Part shown: positions 32,015 to 43,128 of the stretch, in pieces
Position numbering within the stretch: the first letter of the stretch is position 1
Layout of the letters: each line of letters starts with the position of its first letter
NCBI GenBank assembly: GCA_002324875.1
Contig: NTJG01000018.1
Coordinates: 1-64,000 of the forward strand
Source: Lysobacteraceae bacterium NML93-0793
GTDB lineage: Bacteria > Pseudomonadota > Gammaproteobacteria > Xanthomonadales > Xanthomonadaceae
Direction: 5' to 3'
Length of the DNA stretch: 64,000 nt
Program-made: the position numbers and the translations under genes
Notes under the pieces: model-generated
Database searches by the model: none
What the model saw: only the letters and a program-made list of their open reading frames with translations
Told to the model about the DNA's origin: nothing

Positions 32015-33386
32015 CGTCGGTTCCTCGTGCAGCGCGCAGTGCGTCGACCACCCGGTCCATCGCACTGCCGCGCGAGCCCTTCACCAGCAGCCGCGCAGCG
32101 CCGTGCAGATCGGCGCACAGGGCATCGGCGAGCGCGGTGTGTGTATCGAAATGCCGGGCGCCGTCGCCGAAGGCTTCGGCGGCCGACGCGCTCAGCGGCC
32201 CGAGTGCGTACAGCCGGGCGATGCCCGCGGCCCTGGCGCGCGCGCCGGCCTGGGCATGCATCGCGGCGCCGTCGGCGCCGAGTTCGCGCATGTCGCCCAG
32301 CACCAGCCAGCGCTCGCCGTCGAGCGCGGCCAGCAGATCGATCGCGGCCAGCAGCGAACCCGGATTGGCGTTGTAACTGTCGTCGATCAGCACCGCGCCG
32401 CCGTCGAGCGCGTGGCGCACCAGGCGGCCGGCGACGGCCTCGACCGCGGCCAGGCCGGCGACGATCGTCTCCAGCGGCACGCCCGCCGCGAGCGCGATGG
32501 CGGTCGCGGCGAGCGCGTTGCGCACGTTGTGACGCCCCGGCAGCGGCAGGACCACGTCGGCCTCGCCCGCAGGCGTGACCAGGCGGAAGCGCGAGCCGCC
32601 GGTGTCGCCGACGACGTCGCGCGCGGTGATGTCGGCGCTCGCGTCGAGCGCGAAGCGCAGCAGCCGGCGCCCGTGCGCGCGCTGGGCGAAATACGGCGCG
32701 AAGGCGTCGTCGGCGTTGATCACCGCGGTGCCGTCGGGCGGCAGCGCGTCGTAGATCGCGGCCTTGGTGTCGGCGATGCCGAGCAGGCTGCCCATGCGCT
32801 CCATGTGCGCCGGTGCGACGTTGTTGACCAGCGCGATGTCGTGCCGGGCGATGCCGGTCAGATACGCGATGTCGCCCGGCTGGCCGGCGCCCATCTCGTA
32901 GACGGCGAAGCGCGCGTCGTCGCCGGCATCGAGGATCGACAGCGGCAGGCCGATCTCGTTGTTGAGATTGCCGGGATTGAACACCGTGGGCGCATGGCGC
33001 GAGAGGATCGCGACCACCATCTGCTTGACGCTGGTCTTGCCGTTGCTGCCGGTGATGCCGATCACGCGCGTGTCGCGGATGCGCTGCACGGCACCGGCCA
33101 GAAGACCGAGCGCGACCTGCGTGTCGGCGACGACGATCTGTGGCAGCGCGACGTCGAGCGGACGCGCCACCAGCGCGGCGCGCACGCCGAGCTCCGCGGC
33201 ACGCGGCACGTGGTCGTGACCGTCGAAGTTCGCACCCGTCAGTGCCACGAACAGCTGCGCGTGGGCCGCGGCCGTGTCCAGCTTGCGGGTATCGGTGGCC
33301 ACCCCGTCGACCGGAAAATCACCGTCGACATTGTGCAGCCGGCCGTTGACCAGCTGGGCGATGCGGGCGAGCGACAGCGCGTTCAC
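32004..33386 (-). CDS. murF: UDP-MurNAc-tripeptide-D-Ala-D-Ala ligase MurF
   Basis: Joins D-Ala-D-Ala to the UDP-MurNAc tripeptide. 460 residues with the P-loop [16 protein letters not shown], the segment [27 protein letters not shown], and the C-domain start [13 protein letters not shown]. The start is GTG, sharing GTGA with the murE stop. The Ddl enzyme that supplies its substrate is encoded in the same operon. Confidence 0.97.
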   Translation of the reverse strand: MNALSLARIAQLVNGRLHNVDGDFPVDGVATDTRKLDTAAAHAQLFVALTGANFDGHDHVPRAAELGVRAALVARPLDVALPQIVVADTQVALGLLAGAVQRIRDTRVIGITGSNGKTSVKQMVVAILSRHAPTVFNPGNLNNEIGLPLSILDAGDDARFAVYEMGAGQPGDIAYLTGIARHDIALVNNVAPAHMERMGSLLGIADTKAAIYDALPPDGTAVINADDAFAPYFAQRAHGRRLLRFALDASADITARDVVGDTGGSRFRLVTPAGEADVVLPLPGRHNVRNALAATAIALAAGVPLETIVAGLAAVEAVAGRLVRHALDGGAVLIDDSYNANPGSLLAAIDLLAALDGERWLVLGDMRELGADGAAMHAQAGARARAAGIARLYALGPLSASAAEAFGDGARHFDTHTALADALCADLHGAARLLVKGSRGSAMDRVVDALRAARGTDDAA

Positions 33387-34873
33387 GGCCGCACCTCCAC
33401 GTCGCGCGCGTCCAGTGCCGCCTGCGCGACGAGCCGATCGTCGAACGCGTGCTGCACGCCGCCGATCTCCTGATAAGGCTCATGGCCCTTGCCGGCGATC
33501 AGCACGATGTCACCCGGCCGCGCTTCACCGATGGCGCGCGTGATCGCGCGGCGCCGGTCGCGCTCGACGACGACCGCATCGGGACGGGTGAAGCCGGCCA
33601 GGATGTCGGCGACGATCGCATCGCCGTTCTCGCGGCGCGGGTTGTCGTCGGTGACGATCACGCGATCGGCCTGCGCTTCGGCGATCGCCGCCATCTGCGG
33701 ACGCTTGCCGGCATCGCGCTCGCCGCCGCAGCCGAACACGCAGACCAGCTCGCCGGTCAGGTGGCCGCGCAGCGACTGCAGCGCCTGTTCCAGCGGATCG
33801 GGCTTGTGCGAGTAGTCGACGACGACCAGCGGCTGCGCATCGCCACCCCCCAGCCGGTTCATCCGGCCCGGGATCGGCTGCAGGGTTTCCAGCACGCGCA
33901 CGATCGTCACGGCCGCCTGCCCCAGTGCCAGCAACACGCCGGCCACGACCAGCAGGTTGTCGACGTTGAAGCGGCCGAGCAGCGGCGAGCGCACCGGATG
34001 CCAGCCGCCGTCGATGCGCAAGGAGAACGCCAGACCGTCGGCATCGAGGACGACGTCGCGCGCGGCGATGTCGGCATCGGCGTGGCCCGCGGCGCTCAGA
34101 CGCACCGCACGCACGGTCGATGCGAGTCGCGCGGGCAGGGTCGCGCCGAACGCGTCGTCGATGTTGACGACGGCGGCCTTCAGACCTTCGCGCACGAACA
34201 GACGGGCTTTCGCCTCGCCGTAGGTGGTCATGTCGCCGTGGTAATCGAGATGGTCGCGGCTGAGGTTGGTGAACACCGCGACGTCGTAATGCACCGCATC
34301 GACGCGGCCCTGGTCGAGCGCGTGCGAGCTGACTTCCATTGCCACCGCCTGCGCACCGGCGTCGCGCAGCCGCGCGAGCAGCGCATGCGTCTGCAGCACC
34401 CGCGGCGTGGTGAAACCGGTCGGCGCGATCGCGCCATGCAGGCCGGCACCGAGCGTGCCGATCGTGCCGGTGCGCGTGCCGATGGCCTCGAAGGCCTGCG
34501 CCAGCAGCTGCACCGTCGAGGTCTTGCCGCTGGTGCCGGTCACGCCGACCATCGTCATCGCGCGCGAGGGCCGGCCGTGAAACGCATCCGCCATTGCGCC
34601 CATGCGCGCACGCAAGCCGGTCACGGCGATCGCATCGGCCGGCAACACCGGAATCTCGGCCGGCACCGGGGGTTCGAAAAGGATCGCGCTGGCGCCCGCG
34701 GCGCGCGCGGTGTCGACGAAATGCAGACCGTGCGTGCCGAAGCCGCCGATCGCCACGAAGGCGTCGCCCGGACGGATCGCGCGGCTGTCCTGCACCAGGC
34801 CGGTGATCACCGTGTCGTCCGGCACGCCGGCGACATCGGGCAGCAGATCGCGCAGCGGCAGGGTGCGGCTCAT
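33383..34873 (-). CDS. murE: UDP-MurNAc-L-Ala-D-Glu:meso-DAP ligase MurE
   Basis: Adds the third residue of the stem peptide. 496 residues with the P-loop [12 protein letters not shown], the segment [14 protein letters not shown] and the C-terminal specificity motif DNPRREN, whose D-N-P-R form marks use of meso-diaminopimelate rather than lysine. This is consistent with a Gram-negative wall. It overlaps ftsI and murF by four bases each. Confidence 0.97.
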   Translation of the reverse strand: MSRTLPLRDLLPDVAGVPDDTVITGLVQDSRAIRPGDAFVAIGGFGTHGLHFVDTARAAGASAILFEPPVPAEIPVLPADAIAVTGLRARMGAMADAFHGRPSRAMTMVGVTGTSGKTSTVQLLAQAFEAIGTRTGTIGTLGAGLHGAIAPTGFTTPRVLQTHALLARLRDAGAQAVAMEVSSHALDQGRVDAVHYDVAVFTNLSRDHLDYHGDMTTYGEAKARLFVREGLKAAVVNIDDAFGATLPARLASTVRAVRLSAAGHADADIAARDVVLDADGLAFSLRIDGGWHPVRSPLLGRFNVDNLLVVAGVLLALGQAAVTIVRVLETLQPIPGRMNRLGGGDAQPLVVVDYSHKPDPLEQALQSLRGHLTGELVCVFGCGGERDAGKRPQMAAIAEAQADRVIVTDDNPRRENGDAIVADILAGFTRPDAVVVERDRRRAITRAIGEARPGDIVLIAGKGHEPYQEIGGVQHAFDDRLVAQAALDARDVEVRP

Positions 34874-36756
34874 CGCTGGCCTCCGGGCACGTGTGCCGCG
34901 ACCACCGGCACATCCGGCGCCGCGGCCGCAACGGGCGCGGCCACGGCAGGCGTCGCGGTCGGCGTCGCCGGTGCGGCGCGACCCTGCGCACGCGCCCGCC
35001 TGGCGTCATTGGCGGCCTGGGCCGCGAGCCAGGTGTCGATGTCGTCCGGCGGTACGTCCATCAGGCGCAGCGCGCCGTCCATGACGCGCTGGAACACCGG
35101 CGCCGAGACGTAGCCGCCGCCGTACATGTTGCGCGAGGTGTCGGGATCGTCGATGACCACGGCCATCGCGAAGCGCGGATTCTCCACCGGCACCAGTCCA
35201 GCGAAGAACGCCACGTACCGACGGTCGTAGCCGCCGCCGCTGGCCTTGCGCGCGGTGCCGGTCTTGCCGGCCACGTGATAGCCCAGGATCGCCGCGCGCG
35301 TGGCGGTGCCGCCCGGCTCGGTCACGGTCTGCATCATGCGCACGATCTCGTCGGCGATGCCCGGGTCCAGCACCTGCCGCGCCTCGCCGGCATGACCCTT
35401 GACGAAGGTCGGCGCGATCGCGCGGCCACGGTTGCCGAGCGTGGCGTAGGCGTGCGCGATCTGCAGCGGCGTCGCCGACAGGCCGTAGCCGTAGGACATG
35501 GTCTGCTTGGTGGTGCCGCTCCAGCGCGACGGATCGGGAAACAGCCCCGCCGCCTCGCCCGGAAATCCGCTGCCGGTGCTCTGGCCGTAGCCCATGCGGC
35601 GCAGGAAGTCGTAGAACTCCTGGTTCTGCAGCTGCTGGACGATCAGCGAGACACCGACGTTCGAACTCTTGGTGATGATGCCGGTGGTATCGAGCACGCC
35701 GTAGTTGCGGAAATCGCTGGTGCGGTAACGCCCGTTCGGAATCCAGCCCGGGTGGGTGTTGAACGTGCTCGTCGGGCTGATGACGCCCTTCTCCAGGCCC
35801 GCGGCCACGGTCAGCGGCTTCATCGTCGAGCCCGGCTCGATGAGGTCGGTGACCGCGCGGTTGCGGTGCGCGTCGCGGTTGTCGCCGGTGACGCGGTTGT
35901 TGTTGTACGAGGGCAGATTCGCCATCGCCAGCACTTCGCCGGTCGAGACTTCGAGCACGACGATCGAGCCGGCGCTGGCGCCGGTTTCCTCGAGCGCGTG
36001 CTTGAGTTCGCGGTAGGCCAGGAACTGGATGCGGCGATCGATGCTGAGCACCAGATCCTTGCCCGGCTCGGCCGCGCGCACCAGATTCACGTGCTCGACG
36101 ATGCGCCCGTGGCGATCGCGGATCACGTTCTGCGCGCCCGGACGTCCGGTCAGCCATTCGTCGAACGCCAGCTCCACGCCCTCCTGGCCGCGGTCGTCGA
36201 TGTTGGTGAAGCCCAGCACGTGGGCCACCGCATCGGCCTGCGGATAGAAGCGGCGGTATTCGCGCTGCGAGAACACGCCCGGCACGCCGAGGTCGAGCAC
36301 GCGCTTGGCCGCCGCGGGGCTGATCCGGCGGTGCCGCGGCACGTACATGAATTCCTTGTCGGCGCGCTGCGACACCTCGCGCGCCAGATCCTCGGCCGCC
36401 AGGCCCGTGGCTTCGGCGAGTTCGGGCAGGCGATCGGGATGCTTGCTCAGTTCCTGCGGATTGATCCACAGCGACTCGACCGGGCTGGAGATCGCCAGCG
36501 GCTCGCCGTTGCGGTCGGTGATCATGCCGCGCGAGGCCGGGATCGGCACCTCGCGGCGAAAGCGCGCATCGGCCTTCTGCTGGTAGAAGGCGTTGTCGAT
36601 CAGCTGCAGATCCACCGCGCGGCCGACCAGCGCCACCGCGCCCAGGCCCAGTGCGCCGCCGACCAGCATCAGCCGGCCGCGCAGATCGAACTGCGCGCGC
36701 TTGCGCGGCTTCTTGGCGTGGCCGTCGCCGGCCTTGATGAACTTGCGGAAGTTCAT
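34870..36756 (-). CDS. ftsI: Penicillin-binding protein 3 / FtsI
   Basis: The septal DD-transpeptidase that cross-links new peptidoglycan. 628 residues: a short basic start ([14 protein letters not shown]), one anchor helix ([17 protein letters not shown]), a pedestal domain and the transpeptidase domain with SxxK (STMKPLT), SxN (SSNVGVS) and KTG (KTGTARK). About 40 residues of Ala/Pro-rich tail follow the domain. ATG 36756 lies in an ATGA overlap with ftsL. Confidence 0.96.
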   Translation of the reverse strand: MNFRKFIKAGDGHAKKPRKRAQFDLRGRLMLVGGALGLGAVALVGRAVDLQLIDNAFYQQKADARFRREVPIPASRGMITDRNGEPLAISSPVESLWINPQELSKHPDRLPELAEATGLAAEDLAREVSQRADKEFMYVPRHRRISPAAAKRVLDLGVPGVFSQREYRRFYPQADAVAHVLGFTNIDDRGQEGVELAFDEWLTGRPGAQNVIRDRHGRIVEHVNLVRAAEPGKDLVLSIDRRIQFLAYRELKHALEETGASAGSIVVLEVSTGEVLAMANLPSYNNNRVTGDNRDAHRNRAVTDLIEPGSTMKPLTVAAGLEKGVISPTSTFNTHPGWIPNGRYRTSDFRNYGVLDTTGIITKSSNVGVSLIVQQLQNQEFYDFLRRMGYGQSTGSGFPGEAAGLFPDPSRWSGTTKQTMSYGYGLSATPLQIAHAYATLGNRGRAIAPTFVKGHAGEARQVLDPGIADEIVRMMQTVTEPGGTATRAAILGYHVAGKTGTARKASGGGYDRRYVAFFAGLVPVENPRFAMAVVIDDPDTSRNMYGGGYVSAPVFQRVMDGALRLMDVPPDDIDTWLAAQAANDARRARAQGRAAPATPTATPAVAAPVAAAAPDVPVVAAHVPGGQR

Positions 36757-37022
36757 GGCCGCACCACGACGATTTCGGCCGTTTCGGGAAAGCGCATGCC
36801 GAGACGCTCGCGTGCGACCTGGTCGACACGGTTGCTCATCGCCCAGGTGGCCTGCTCGAGCTGCAGCCGGCCGAAGTCGATGTTGAGCTCGTCGCGCGCG
36901 CGCTCCAGCCGCGTCAGCTGCACGTAGAGCTGGCGGTAGTCGTGGCGCGCGTGCACCACGCCGATCGCGGTGACGATGTTCGCGGCCAGCAGCACGGCGA
37001 TCAGCAGGCGGCCGATGGTCAT
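36753..37022 (-). CDS. ftsL: Cell division protein FtsL
   Basis: A small bitopic divisome protein of 89 residues. It has an N-terminal membrane helix ([18 protein letters not shown]) and a periplasmic leucine-zipper-like helix ([26 protein letters not shown]) that pairs with FtsB and activates FtsWI. It has four-base overlaps with rsmH and ftsI. Sequence conservation in this family is weak; the call rests on topology, length and position. Confidence 0.93.
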   Translation of the reverse strand: MTIGRLLIAVLLAANIVTAIGVVHARHDYRQLYVQLTRLERARDELNIDFGRLQLEQATWAMSNRVDQVARERLGMRFPETAEIVVVRP

Positions 37023-37987
37023 GCGGCACCGCCCGGCGCGAGCTTTTCGGCCACGCGCAGCACGGCGCTGCGCGCACGCGGGTTGGCGCGCAGTTCGGCC
37101 TCGTCGGCCCGCGCGGCGTCGGCGACGATACGCAGGCGCGGCACGAACGGCGCGGCTTCGGGCAGACGGCGATTGCCGGCCGGCGCCTTGGCGTGGCCGG
37201 CGATGAAGCGCTTGACGATGCGGTCTTCCAGCGAGTGGAAGCTGATCACCGCGAGCCGGCCGCCGGTGCGCAGCGCGTCGAGCGCGGCGTCGAGGCCGGT
37301 TTCCAGATCGGCGAGTTCACGGTTGACGTGGATGCGGATCGCCTGGAACGAACGCGTGGCCGGATGCGTCTCCTTCTGCCCCGGCTTGTGCTTGCGCGGC
37401 ACGTTGGCCGCGATCACCGCAGCCAGATCGGCCGTGCGCAGAAACGGCGCCTCGGCGCGACGGGCGACGATCGCCCGGGCGATGCGGCGGCTCATGCGCT
37501 CCTCGCCGTAGGTCCACAGCACGTCGGCGATCTCCGCCTCGGATGCGCGTGCGATCCAGTCGGCCGCGCGCTCGCCGGCGTCCGGGTCCATGCGCATGTC
37601 CAGCGGCCCGTCCTTGCCGAAGCTGAAACCACGCTCGGCGACGTCGAGCTGCGGCGAGGACACGCCCAGGTCGAACAGGATGCCGTCCAGCGGCGCTACG
37701 GCCGCAGCGTCCCACGAGGCGAGGTCGGCGAAGCTGCCGCGGCGGATCGACACGCGCGCGTCGTCCCCGAAGCGGTGCTCGGCCACGGCGATCGCGTCGG
37801 GATCCTTGTCCATCACCAGCAGCCGCCCGTCCGGGCCGAGGCGCTCGAGCACGCCGCCGGCGTGACCGCCGCGGCCGAACGTGCCGTCGAGGTACCGCCC
37901 GTCCCCGTGTACACGCAGACCGTCGAGGACTTGCGCATACAGCACCGGGAGGTGGCCGGACGTGGCATCCGCACCACCCGCGGTCAC
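37019..37987 (-). CDS. rsmH: 16S rRNA m4C1402 methyltransferase RsmH
   Basis: Methylates N4 of C1402 in 16S rRNA. 322 residues with [13 protein letters not shown], motif [32 protein letters not shown] and the C-terminal [12 protein letters not shown]. The chosen start is GTG at 37987, which shares GTGA with the mraZ stop and leaves about ten residues before the conserved core. The open frame upstream is only the shadow of mraZ. Confidence 0.95.
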   Translation of the reverse strand: MTAGGADATSGHLPVLYAQVLDGLRVHGDGRYLDGTFGRGGHAGGVLERLGPDGRLLVMDKDPDAIAVAEHRFGDDARVSIRRGSFADLASWDAAAVAPLDGILFDLGVSSPQLDVAERGFSFGKDGPLDMRMDPDAGERAADWIARASEAEIADVLWTYGEERMSRRIARAIVARRAEAPFLRTADLAAVIAANVPRKHKPGQKETHPATRSFQAIRIHVNRELADLETGLDAALDALRTGGRLAVISFHSLEDRIVKRFIAGHAKAPAGNRRLPEAAPFVPRLRIVADAARADEAELRANPRARSAVLRVAEKLAPGGAA

Positions 37988-38433
37988 AACTGCAATCCCT
38001 CGAGATCGTCCCCGGCCATGTCGTCGTCGCTGAGCGTCTGGCGGATCTGGGCCTGGTGGGCCTGCTCGCTCCACAATTCGAACTTGTCGCCCATGCCGAC
38101 CAGCATCGCGCGGCGCTCGATGCCGACCGTCGTGCGCTGGCTGGCCGGAATGCCGATACGGCCGTTGCCGTCGGGCTCGACCACCATCGCCGCGCCGACC
38201 AGCTTGAGCTGCAGCGTGCGGTTGGTGGAGCGGGTGCGCGGCAGGGCGTTGACCTTGTCGCGGACGCCCTCCCACACCGCGTACGGATACAGGTACAGGC
38301 TGCCGGCGTCGAAGGGGTTGTAGGTCAGAACCAGGCGGTTGCCGCACTCGCGCGCTATGAGGTCCCGATAGGCGGTGGGAATCGCCAGTCGGCCCTTGTC
38401 GTCGATGGTGATGGCGGTCTCGCCCTGGAACAC
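37984..38433 (-). CDS. mraZ: Transcriptional regulator MraZ
   Basis: A DNA-binding protein of the AbrB-like double-psi fold, usually a repressor of its own dcw operon. 149 residues with the two repeats [15 protein letters not shown] and [15 protein letters not shown] carrying the DxxxR motif. Start GTG 38433 is preferred over ATG 38476 because AGGA lies 8 bases upstream and the N-terminus then reads (V/M)[10 protein letters not shown] as in the family. Candidate operator repeats lie at 38486-38510. Confidence 0.94.
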   Translation of the reverse strand: MFQGETAITIDDKGRLAIPTAYRDLIARECGNRLVLTYNPFDAGSLYLYPYAVWEGVRDKVNALPRTRSTNRTLQLKLVGAAMVVEPDGNGRIGIPASQRTTVGIERRAMLVGMGDKFELWSEQAHQAQIRQTLSDDDMAGDDLEGLQL

Positions 38434-38485
38434 GTCGGTCCTGCCTGGTTGTCGCCCGTCTTGATGCGGGCTCATGCGACGGAAA

Positions 38486-38510
38486 ACCACAAAATTCCCG
38501 GGTTTCCCAC
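38486..38510 (-). promoter_or_regulatory. Candidate MraZ-binding repeats
   Basis: Read on the minus strand, GTGGG, CGGGA and GTGGT begin at 38510, 38500 and 38490, exactly 10 bases apart. MraZ proteins bind short TGGGN-type repeats with 10-base spacing near the start of their own operon. The repeats lie just downstream of the promoter -10, where binding would block transcription. The second box is a poor match. Confidence 0.6.
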
Positions 38511-38518
38511 AAGGCGCC

Positions 38519-38547
38519 ACCTTAGGACCGCACCAGAGGGTTGTCAA
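38519..38547 (-). promoter_or_regulatory. Sigma-70 promoter of the dcw cluster
   Basis: On the minus strand, TTGACA (38542-38547) is followed after 17 bases by TAAGGT (38519-38524). The -35 is a perfect consensus and the spacing is optimal. Transcription would start near 38512, about 80 bases before the mraZ start and just above the MraZ repeats. Confidence 0.8.
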
Positions 38548-38638
38548 CAGTCAAGCGGCGCTGTTTTCACCTGTCTGGTCAATGACTTGCACCACTCTTC
38601 ACAGACTTGTTCAAGCTTTATCCACAAGCGTTTGTTTC

Positions 38639-38674
38639 GTCTCAAATTTTGAGAATCGGACCATTTTTGAGACG
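38639..38674. repeat. Inverted repeat in the rnpB-mraZ spacer
   Basis: CGTCTCAAA (38639-38647) and TTTGAGACG (38666-38674) are perfect 9-base arms with an 18-base AT-rich spacer. They lie about 90 bases upstream of the dcw -35. An operator is possible, or a hairpin in a transcript coming from rnpB. Confidence 0.5.
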
Positions 38675-38840
38675 TACACACGGTGCTCACACGCCCTTTA
38701 CGAAACCCTCACGGCGGCGCCGATCGATCAGCTGTCGTGTCCCATGAGGTCGGAAGCGGGGCAGCGCCTGGACGCGGCCGGACACGCCGCGGCGGCCGCT
38801 GCCGAGGCACGAGCGGTGCAAGAGGATGCGAAAAAGAAGT

Positions 38841-39196
38841 GGCGGAGCCGGCCTGTAAGCCGGGTTCTGTCGTGGACAGTCATTCCTCTAGGCGCATCGT
38901 CACCGATACGCTCGAGCAACCTACCCGGACCCGACGCGGGCAACGTCATGAGGTCCCTATTTGGTCTTGCTCCCGGTGGGGTTTGCCGTGCCGGCCTGTT
39001 ACCAGGCTCGCGGTGCGCTCTTACCGCACCATTTCACCCTTGCCGTCCTGCTTGAAGCAGTCTTGGGCGGTATCTTTCTGTTGCACTTTCCGTCGGCTCG
39101 CGCCGCCCAGGCGTTACCTGGCACCGTGCCCTGTGGAGCCCGGACTTTCCTCGGCATCGATGGTGCTGATGACGCGACTGTCCGGCCGACTCCGCC
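38841..39196 (-). ncRNA. rnpB: RNase P RNA (class A)
   Basis: The catalytic RNA of ribonuclease P, which trims the 5' leader of tRNA precursors. Read on the minus strand it shows GAGGAAAGTCCGGGCTCC near the 5' end and GACAGAACCCGGCTTA near the 3' end, two hallmark conserved segments, with the CCAGGTAACGCCTGG helix between them. The terminal helix P1 pairs GGCGGAGTCGGCC (5' end at 39196) with GGCCGGCTCCGCC (3' end at 38841). The length of about 356 bases is normal. TTCTTTTT follows directly and probably completes the terminator with the 3' arm. Confidence 0.95.
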
Positions 39197-39254
39197 GGCG
39201 CGGATTGTCGCACGTCGACGAAGACCGCGGACGCCGTCCGCCTGCACGGCCCCG

Positions 39255-40475
39255 TCAGTGCAGGCCCAGCAGCCAGCTCGCGACCACCAGCGCCGGCACC
39301 AGCGCCCAGACCGGGCATCGGCCCGAGACCAGGGCGAGGCACCCGGCGAGCACCAGCGCCGCATCCGACCCGTGCCGCACCGCCCCGGTCCACAGCGGAT
39401 CCACCAGCGCGGCGAGCAACAGGCCGACCACCACCGCATTGAATCCGGTCATCGCCGCGCCCAGCACGGGCCAGCGTCGCAGCCGCGCCCAGACCGGCAT
39501 CACCCCGATGACCAGCAGCGCCGACGGCAGGAAGATCGCGACCAGCGCGAGCACGCCGCCCATCCAGCCACCGGGGCCGGCCTGAATGCCGGCGCCCAGG
39601 TAGCCCGCGAACGTGAACAGCGGACCGGGCACGACCTGGGCCGCGCCGTAGCCTGCGGTGAAGCGATCGGCCTCCATCCAGCCCGGGGCCACCACGGCGA
39701 CATCGAGCAGCGGCAGCACCACGTGCCCGCCACCGAACACCAGCGCACCGGCCCGGTAGAACGCAGCCATCACCGCAACCGCCGAATCGTGGGGCGCCAG
39801 CGCTGCGGCCAGCGGCAGACCCGCGAGCAGACAGAGAAACCCCCAGCGCGCCGCACGTGCGAGGCCCGGCGCCACCCGGACCTGGAGCACGGGGTCGAAG
39901 GACGCCTGCGCAGGCCTGCCGAGTCCGGCGCCCAGCAATCCGCCCAGCACGAGGACCACGACCGGCATCCACGCCTCGGGCCGCAGCCACAGTGCGGCGG
40001 CCGCCAGCCCGGCCATCAGCCCGGTGGCGGCGCTGCGGCAGAAGGCCCGGCCCATCGACCACACTGCATGGGCCACCACGACCACGGCCACCAGCTTCAG
40101 GCCGTGGACCAGCGCCGGCGGCGGCACCGCGCCATGCGCCAGCCCCAGCGCGAGCCCGATCATCAGCAGGGCCGAGGGCAGCGTGAACCCGAGCCACGCC
40201 GCCAGCGCGCCTGTCAGACCGGCGCGCCGGAGCCCCAGCGCCATGCCCACCTGGCTGCTGGCCGGCCCCGGCAACACCTGGCACAGGGCGACGAGTCCGG
40301 CGTATTCGGCCTCCTCGAGCCAGCGGCGCCGCACGACGAAGGCCTCGCGGAAATACGCCAGGTGGGCGATCGGCCCACCGAAGGACGTGAGCCCCAGCTG
40401 CAGGAAAATCCGGAAGACCTCGCCTGCGCGGCCAGGCCCGATCGCGTCAGGCCTGGTCGAGTCAGGCCTGGTCAT
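39255..40475 (-). CDS. chrA: ChrA family chromate transporter, two-domain form
   Basis: An inner-membrane transporter of 406 residues with two homologous CHR domains, the long-chain form. Each half carries an FGG motif ([16 protein letters not shown] and [15 protein letters not shown]) and an LPGP/VPGP motif ([11 protein letters not shown] and [10 protein letters not shown]). Members expel chromate; others have unknown substrates. Start ATG 40475 lies 14 bases inside the end of rsmI, so translation is coupled. The combination with rsmI is not a known functional link. Confidence 0.88.
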   Translation of the reverse strand: MTRPDSTRPDAIGPGRAGEVFRIFLQLGLTSFGGPIAHLAYFREAFVVRRRWLEEAEYAGLVALCQVLPGPASSQVGMALGLRRAGLTGALAAWLGFTLPSALLMIGLALGLAHGAVPPPALVHGLKLVAVVVVAHAVWSMGRAFCRSAATGLMAGLAAAALWLRPEAWMPVVVLVLGGLLGAGLGRPAQASFDPVLQVRVAPGLARAARWGFLCLLAGLPLAAALAPHDSAVAVMAAFYRAGALVFGGGHVVLPLLDVAVVAPGWMEADRFTAGYGAAQVVPGPLFTFAGYLGAGIQAGPGGWMGGVLALVAIFLPSALLVIGVMPVWARLRRWPVLGAAMTGFNAVVVGLLLAALVDPLWTGAVRHGSDAALVLAGCLALVSGRCPVWALVPALVVASWLLGLH

Positions 40476-41340
40476 CACCGCGGTCGTCGCCCGCGGACGT
40501 TCGGCCGTACAGCGCCTTGCGCGGCGCACCGGTGATCTCGGCGGCCAGCTTGGCCGCCTGCGACGGCTTGAGTTCGGCGGCCAGCAGCGCGTAGACGCGG
40601 CGTCCTTCCGCCAGCCGCGCGTCGGCGTCCTCGCCCGCACCCTCGACGAGCACGACGAACTCGCCCTTGCGCTGGTCGGCCTCGCCCGCGACCCGCGCGG
40701 CCAGGGCATCGAGCGGGCCGTCGAGCACGGTTTCGAACAGTTTGGTGAGCTCACGCGCCACGACCGCCGGCCGATCGCCGCCGAAGACCGCCGCGGCATC
40801 GGCCAGCATCTCGGCGATGCGGTGCGAGGCCTCGTAGAACAGCAGCGTGCGCGGCTCGGCGACCAGGGCCTGCAGACGCTCACGCCGCGCGCCGGCCTTG
40901 GCCGGCAGGAAGCCTTCGAACACGAAGCGGTCGCTGGGCAGGCCGGCCACGCTGAGGCCCGCGATCAACGCACTCGGTCCCGGCACCGGCGACACCCGCA
41001 CCCCGGCCGAGCGGGCCGCACGCACCAGGCGATAGCCCGGATCGCTGACCAGCGGCGTGCCGGCATCACTGACCAGCGCCAGCGATTCGCCGGCCTGCAG
41101 CCGCTCGACCAGGCGCGCGGCCAGCCCGTCCTCGTTGTGCTCGTGCAGCGCGACCAGCGGGCGCTCGATGCCGAAGTGGCCGAGCAGCTGGCGCGTGTGC
41201 CGGGTGTCCTCGGCGCAGATCGCGTCGACGCCACGCAACACGGCCTGCGCGCGCGGCGACAGATCGCCGAGGTTGCCGATAGGCGTCGCGACGACGTGCA
41301 GAAGGCCCGGTCCGGGCGCGGGGCGGGCGGATGCAGTCAT
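40462..41340 (-). CDS. rsmI: 16S rRNA 2'-O-ribose C1402 methyltransferase RsmI
   Basis: Methylates the ribose of C1402, the same nucleotide that RsmH modifies on the base. 292 residues with the tetrapyrrole-methylase fold: [18 protein letters not shown] at the start, [30 protein letters not shown] and FLPAK. ATG 41340 is preferred; GTG 41349 would add three residues. It is divergent from lpoA with 55 bases between, the classic rsmI-lpoA-yraN arrangement. Confidence 0.95.
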   Translation of the reverse strand: MTASARPAPGPGLLHVVATPIGNLGDLSPRAQAVLRGVDAICAEDTRHTRQLLGHFGIERPLVALHEHNEDGLAARLVERLQAGESLALVSDAGTPLVSDPGYRLVRAARSAGVRVSPVPGPSALIAGLSVAGLPSDRFVFEGFLPAKAGARRERLQALVAEPRTLLFYEASHRIAEMLADAAAVFGGDRPAVVARELTKLFETVLDGPLDALAARVAGEADQRKGEFVVLVEGAGEDADARLAEGRRVYALLAAELKPSQAAKLAAEITGAPRKALYGRTSAGDDRGDDQA

Positions 41341-41359
41341 CGTCTCCACGGGGCAACGC

Positions 41360-41365
41360 TAGAAT
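41360..41365 (+). promoter_or_regulatory. Probable -10 element of lpoA
   Basis: TAGAAT lies 30 bases before the lpoA start in the context GCTAGAATGCGG. A nearly identical context (GCTAGAATGCGC) precedes ribE on the other strand. No clear -35 is seen. Confidence 0.45.
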
Positions 41366-41395
41366 GCGGCCATTATCCCGCAGCGGAACCGCGAC

Positions 41396-42625
41396 ATGGC
41401 AGCTCTGTCCCTGGCCCCCACCGCCCGCGCGAACGCGCGCACCCGGCCGCACGTCGTGCGCGGCCTGCTGTCGGTCGCGCTGGTCGCGCTGCTCGCGAGT
41501 TGCGCCACCGTCCAGACCACCGGCACCAGCGTGGCCGCGGCCTCCGAACCGACCGCTCCCGTCGATCCGGGCCGCTGGACGTTCGAAAGCGATCGCCCGG
41601 CGGCCGAGCGCGATGGCTACCGTCCACCGCGCAAGCTCGCCGTGCTGTTGCCGATGACCGGCAACCTCGCCACGGCCGCGGCCCCGGTGCGCGACGGTCT
41701 GCTGGCCGGCTATTACGGCGAGCGCCGCAGCCGCCCCGAACTCGCGTTCTACGACACCGCCGGTACGGCCTCGGGCACGACGGCCGCCTACGCCCGGGCC
41801 ATGGCGGAAGGGGCCGACCAGATCGTCGGCCCGCTGGGGCGCGACGAGGTGGGCAGCCTGTTCCAGGCGGCGCCGACCGTGCCGGTACTGGCGCTCAACC
41901 GCGGGCCGTCGGCGGCGCCGGAGAACGCGGCCGCCTTCTCGCTCGCCCCCGAGGACGAAGGCGACGCCGCCGCCCAATACCTGCTGGCGCGCAACGTGCG
42001 CAACGTGCTGGTGCTGAGCAACGGCGACGACAACGCACGCCGCAGCGTGGATGCCCTGCGCGCGCGACTCGCGCAGGCCGGCGGCACCGTCGTCGGCACG
42101 GTGGCCATCGTCGGCGACACACCGGCCGATCAGACCGAGGTCTTCCGCAACGCGGTCACGGCCGAAGGCGGCGTCGACGCGGTGTTTCTCGCGATCCGCG
42201 GCAACCAGGCCCGCGTGATCGCGCCCCAGCTCTCGGTCGCCGGGCTGGGCGGGCGGCCGCGTGTGGGCACGTCGACACTCACGTTCGGCACCGGACAGGC
42301 GCAGGAGGACCAGATCCTCGACGGCATCGTGTTTCCGACCGAGCGCTGGTCGACCGGTGCCGCCCCGCGTGCATTGCCGCCGCAGGCCAGCGTCGCGGGC
42401 GAACTTCCGACCGCCCGTGGCCCCGCGGCGCGCCTGTTCGCGTTCGGTTTCGACGCCTGGCTGCTGAGCGGTTACCTGGAACACCTGTCGCGCAATGGCG
42501 AGGCGAGCATCGAGGGCGCGACCGGCGTGCTGCGCGTGGCCGCCGACGGCAACGTCATGCGCCAGCCGGCCTGGGCCACCTGGCGCAGCGGTTATGTCGT
42601 TCCGCAGGCGGACGTCGGCGGTTGA
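41396..42625 (+). CDS. lpoA: Penicillin-binding protein activator LpoA, short form
   Basis: An outer-membrane lipoprotein that stimulates PBP1A. 409 residues with a lipoprotein signal ending LLASC (Cys36), followed by a periplasmic-binding-protein-like domain from about residue 78 ([48 protein letters not shown]). The E. coli protein is about 680 residues and has an N-terminal TPR domain, which is absent here. So PBP1A activation in the E. coli manner is uncertain. It overlaps yraN. Confidence 0.88.
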   Translation: MAALSLAPTARANARTRPHVVRGLLSVALVALLASCATVQTTGTSVAAASEPTAPVDPGRWTFESDRPAAERDGYRPPRKLAVLLPMTGNLATAAAPVRDGLLAGYYGERRSRPELAFYDTAGTASGTTAAYARAMAEGADQIVGPLGRDEVGSLFQAAPTVPVLALNRGPSAAPENAAAFSLAPEDEGDAAAQYLLARNVRNVLVLSNGDDNARRSVDALRARLAQAGGTVVGTVAIVGDTPADQTEVFRNAVTAEGGVDAVFLAIRGNQARVIAPQLSVAGLGGRPRVGTSTLTFGTGQAQEDQILDGIVFPTERWSTGAAPRALPPQASVAGELPTARGPAARLFAFGFDAWLLSGYLEHLSRNGEASIEGATGVLRVAADGNVMRQPAWATWRSGYVVPQADVGG

Positions 42626-43002
42626 ACGGACGCCGCGCCGCCGGCGCGGATGTCGAGCGGGCTGCACGCGCGTACCTCGAAGCGGCCGGCCTGCGCCTGG
42701 TCGCAGCCAACGTGGGCTACCGCGGCGGCGAGCTCGACCTGGTGATGCTCGATGGCGACGGCCCGACGCGCACCGTGGTGTTCGTCGAGGTCCGCCATCG
42801 CCGCACCGCCGCATTCGGTGGCGGCGCCGCGTCGGTGGATGCGGGCAAGCGACGGCGTCTCGTGCTGGCCGCACAGCAGTTCCTGGCCGGCCATCGCGCG
42901 CTGCGCGACCTGCCCTGCCGCTTCGACGTCGTCGCCGCCGAATGCGACCCCGCGTCCCCGGTGCTGCACTGGCTCCGCGACGCGTTCCGCGCCGACGACT
43001 GA
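42622..43002 (+). CDS. yraN: YraN family (UPF0102) nuclease-like protein
   Basis: A 126-residue protein with the restriction-endonuclease-like core [11 protein letters not shown]...[10 protein letters not shown] (about residues 35-60) and the downstream [17 protein letters not shown]. These are the D...ExK-like positions of the family, though the third position is R-H rather than K. The start is TTG, overlapping the lpoA stop (TTGA). Function in the cell is not established; some members are linked to processing of recombination intermediates. Confidence 0.88.
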   Translation: MNGRRAAGADVERAARAYLEAAGLRLVAANVGYRGGELDLVMLDGDGPTRTVVFVEVRHRRTAAFGGGAASVDAGKRRRLVLAAQQFLAGHRALRDLPCRFDVVAAECDPASPVLHWLRDAFRADD

Positions 43003-43128
43003 GCGTCCGTTCGATCCCCAACGCGTGCGGCCGGCGCCCCGCCGTGAATGCGGGCGAAGCGTCCGCACCCGCAGGCGCGCGTGGCAAGCAGCGACGCGAC
43101 AATGTCGCCTCGACGGCTCGCGCCGGGG

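Noticed and set aside
36757..37077. Longer ftsI starting near 37077
   Set aside because: The upstream frame is the shadow of ftsL. The start at 36756 gives the FtsI N-terminus and the ATGA overlap.
38474..39585. Open frames across the RNase P RNA region on the plus strand
   Set aside because: The sequence is clearly rnpB on the minus strand, and the frames have no family match.
40024..43002. Plus-strand open frame of 992 codons
   Set aside because: Only its last 126 codons (yraN) are real. The rest is antisense to chrA and rsmI and out of frame with lpoA.
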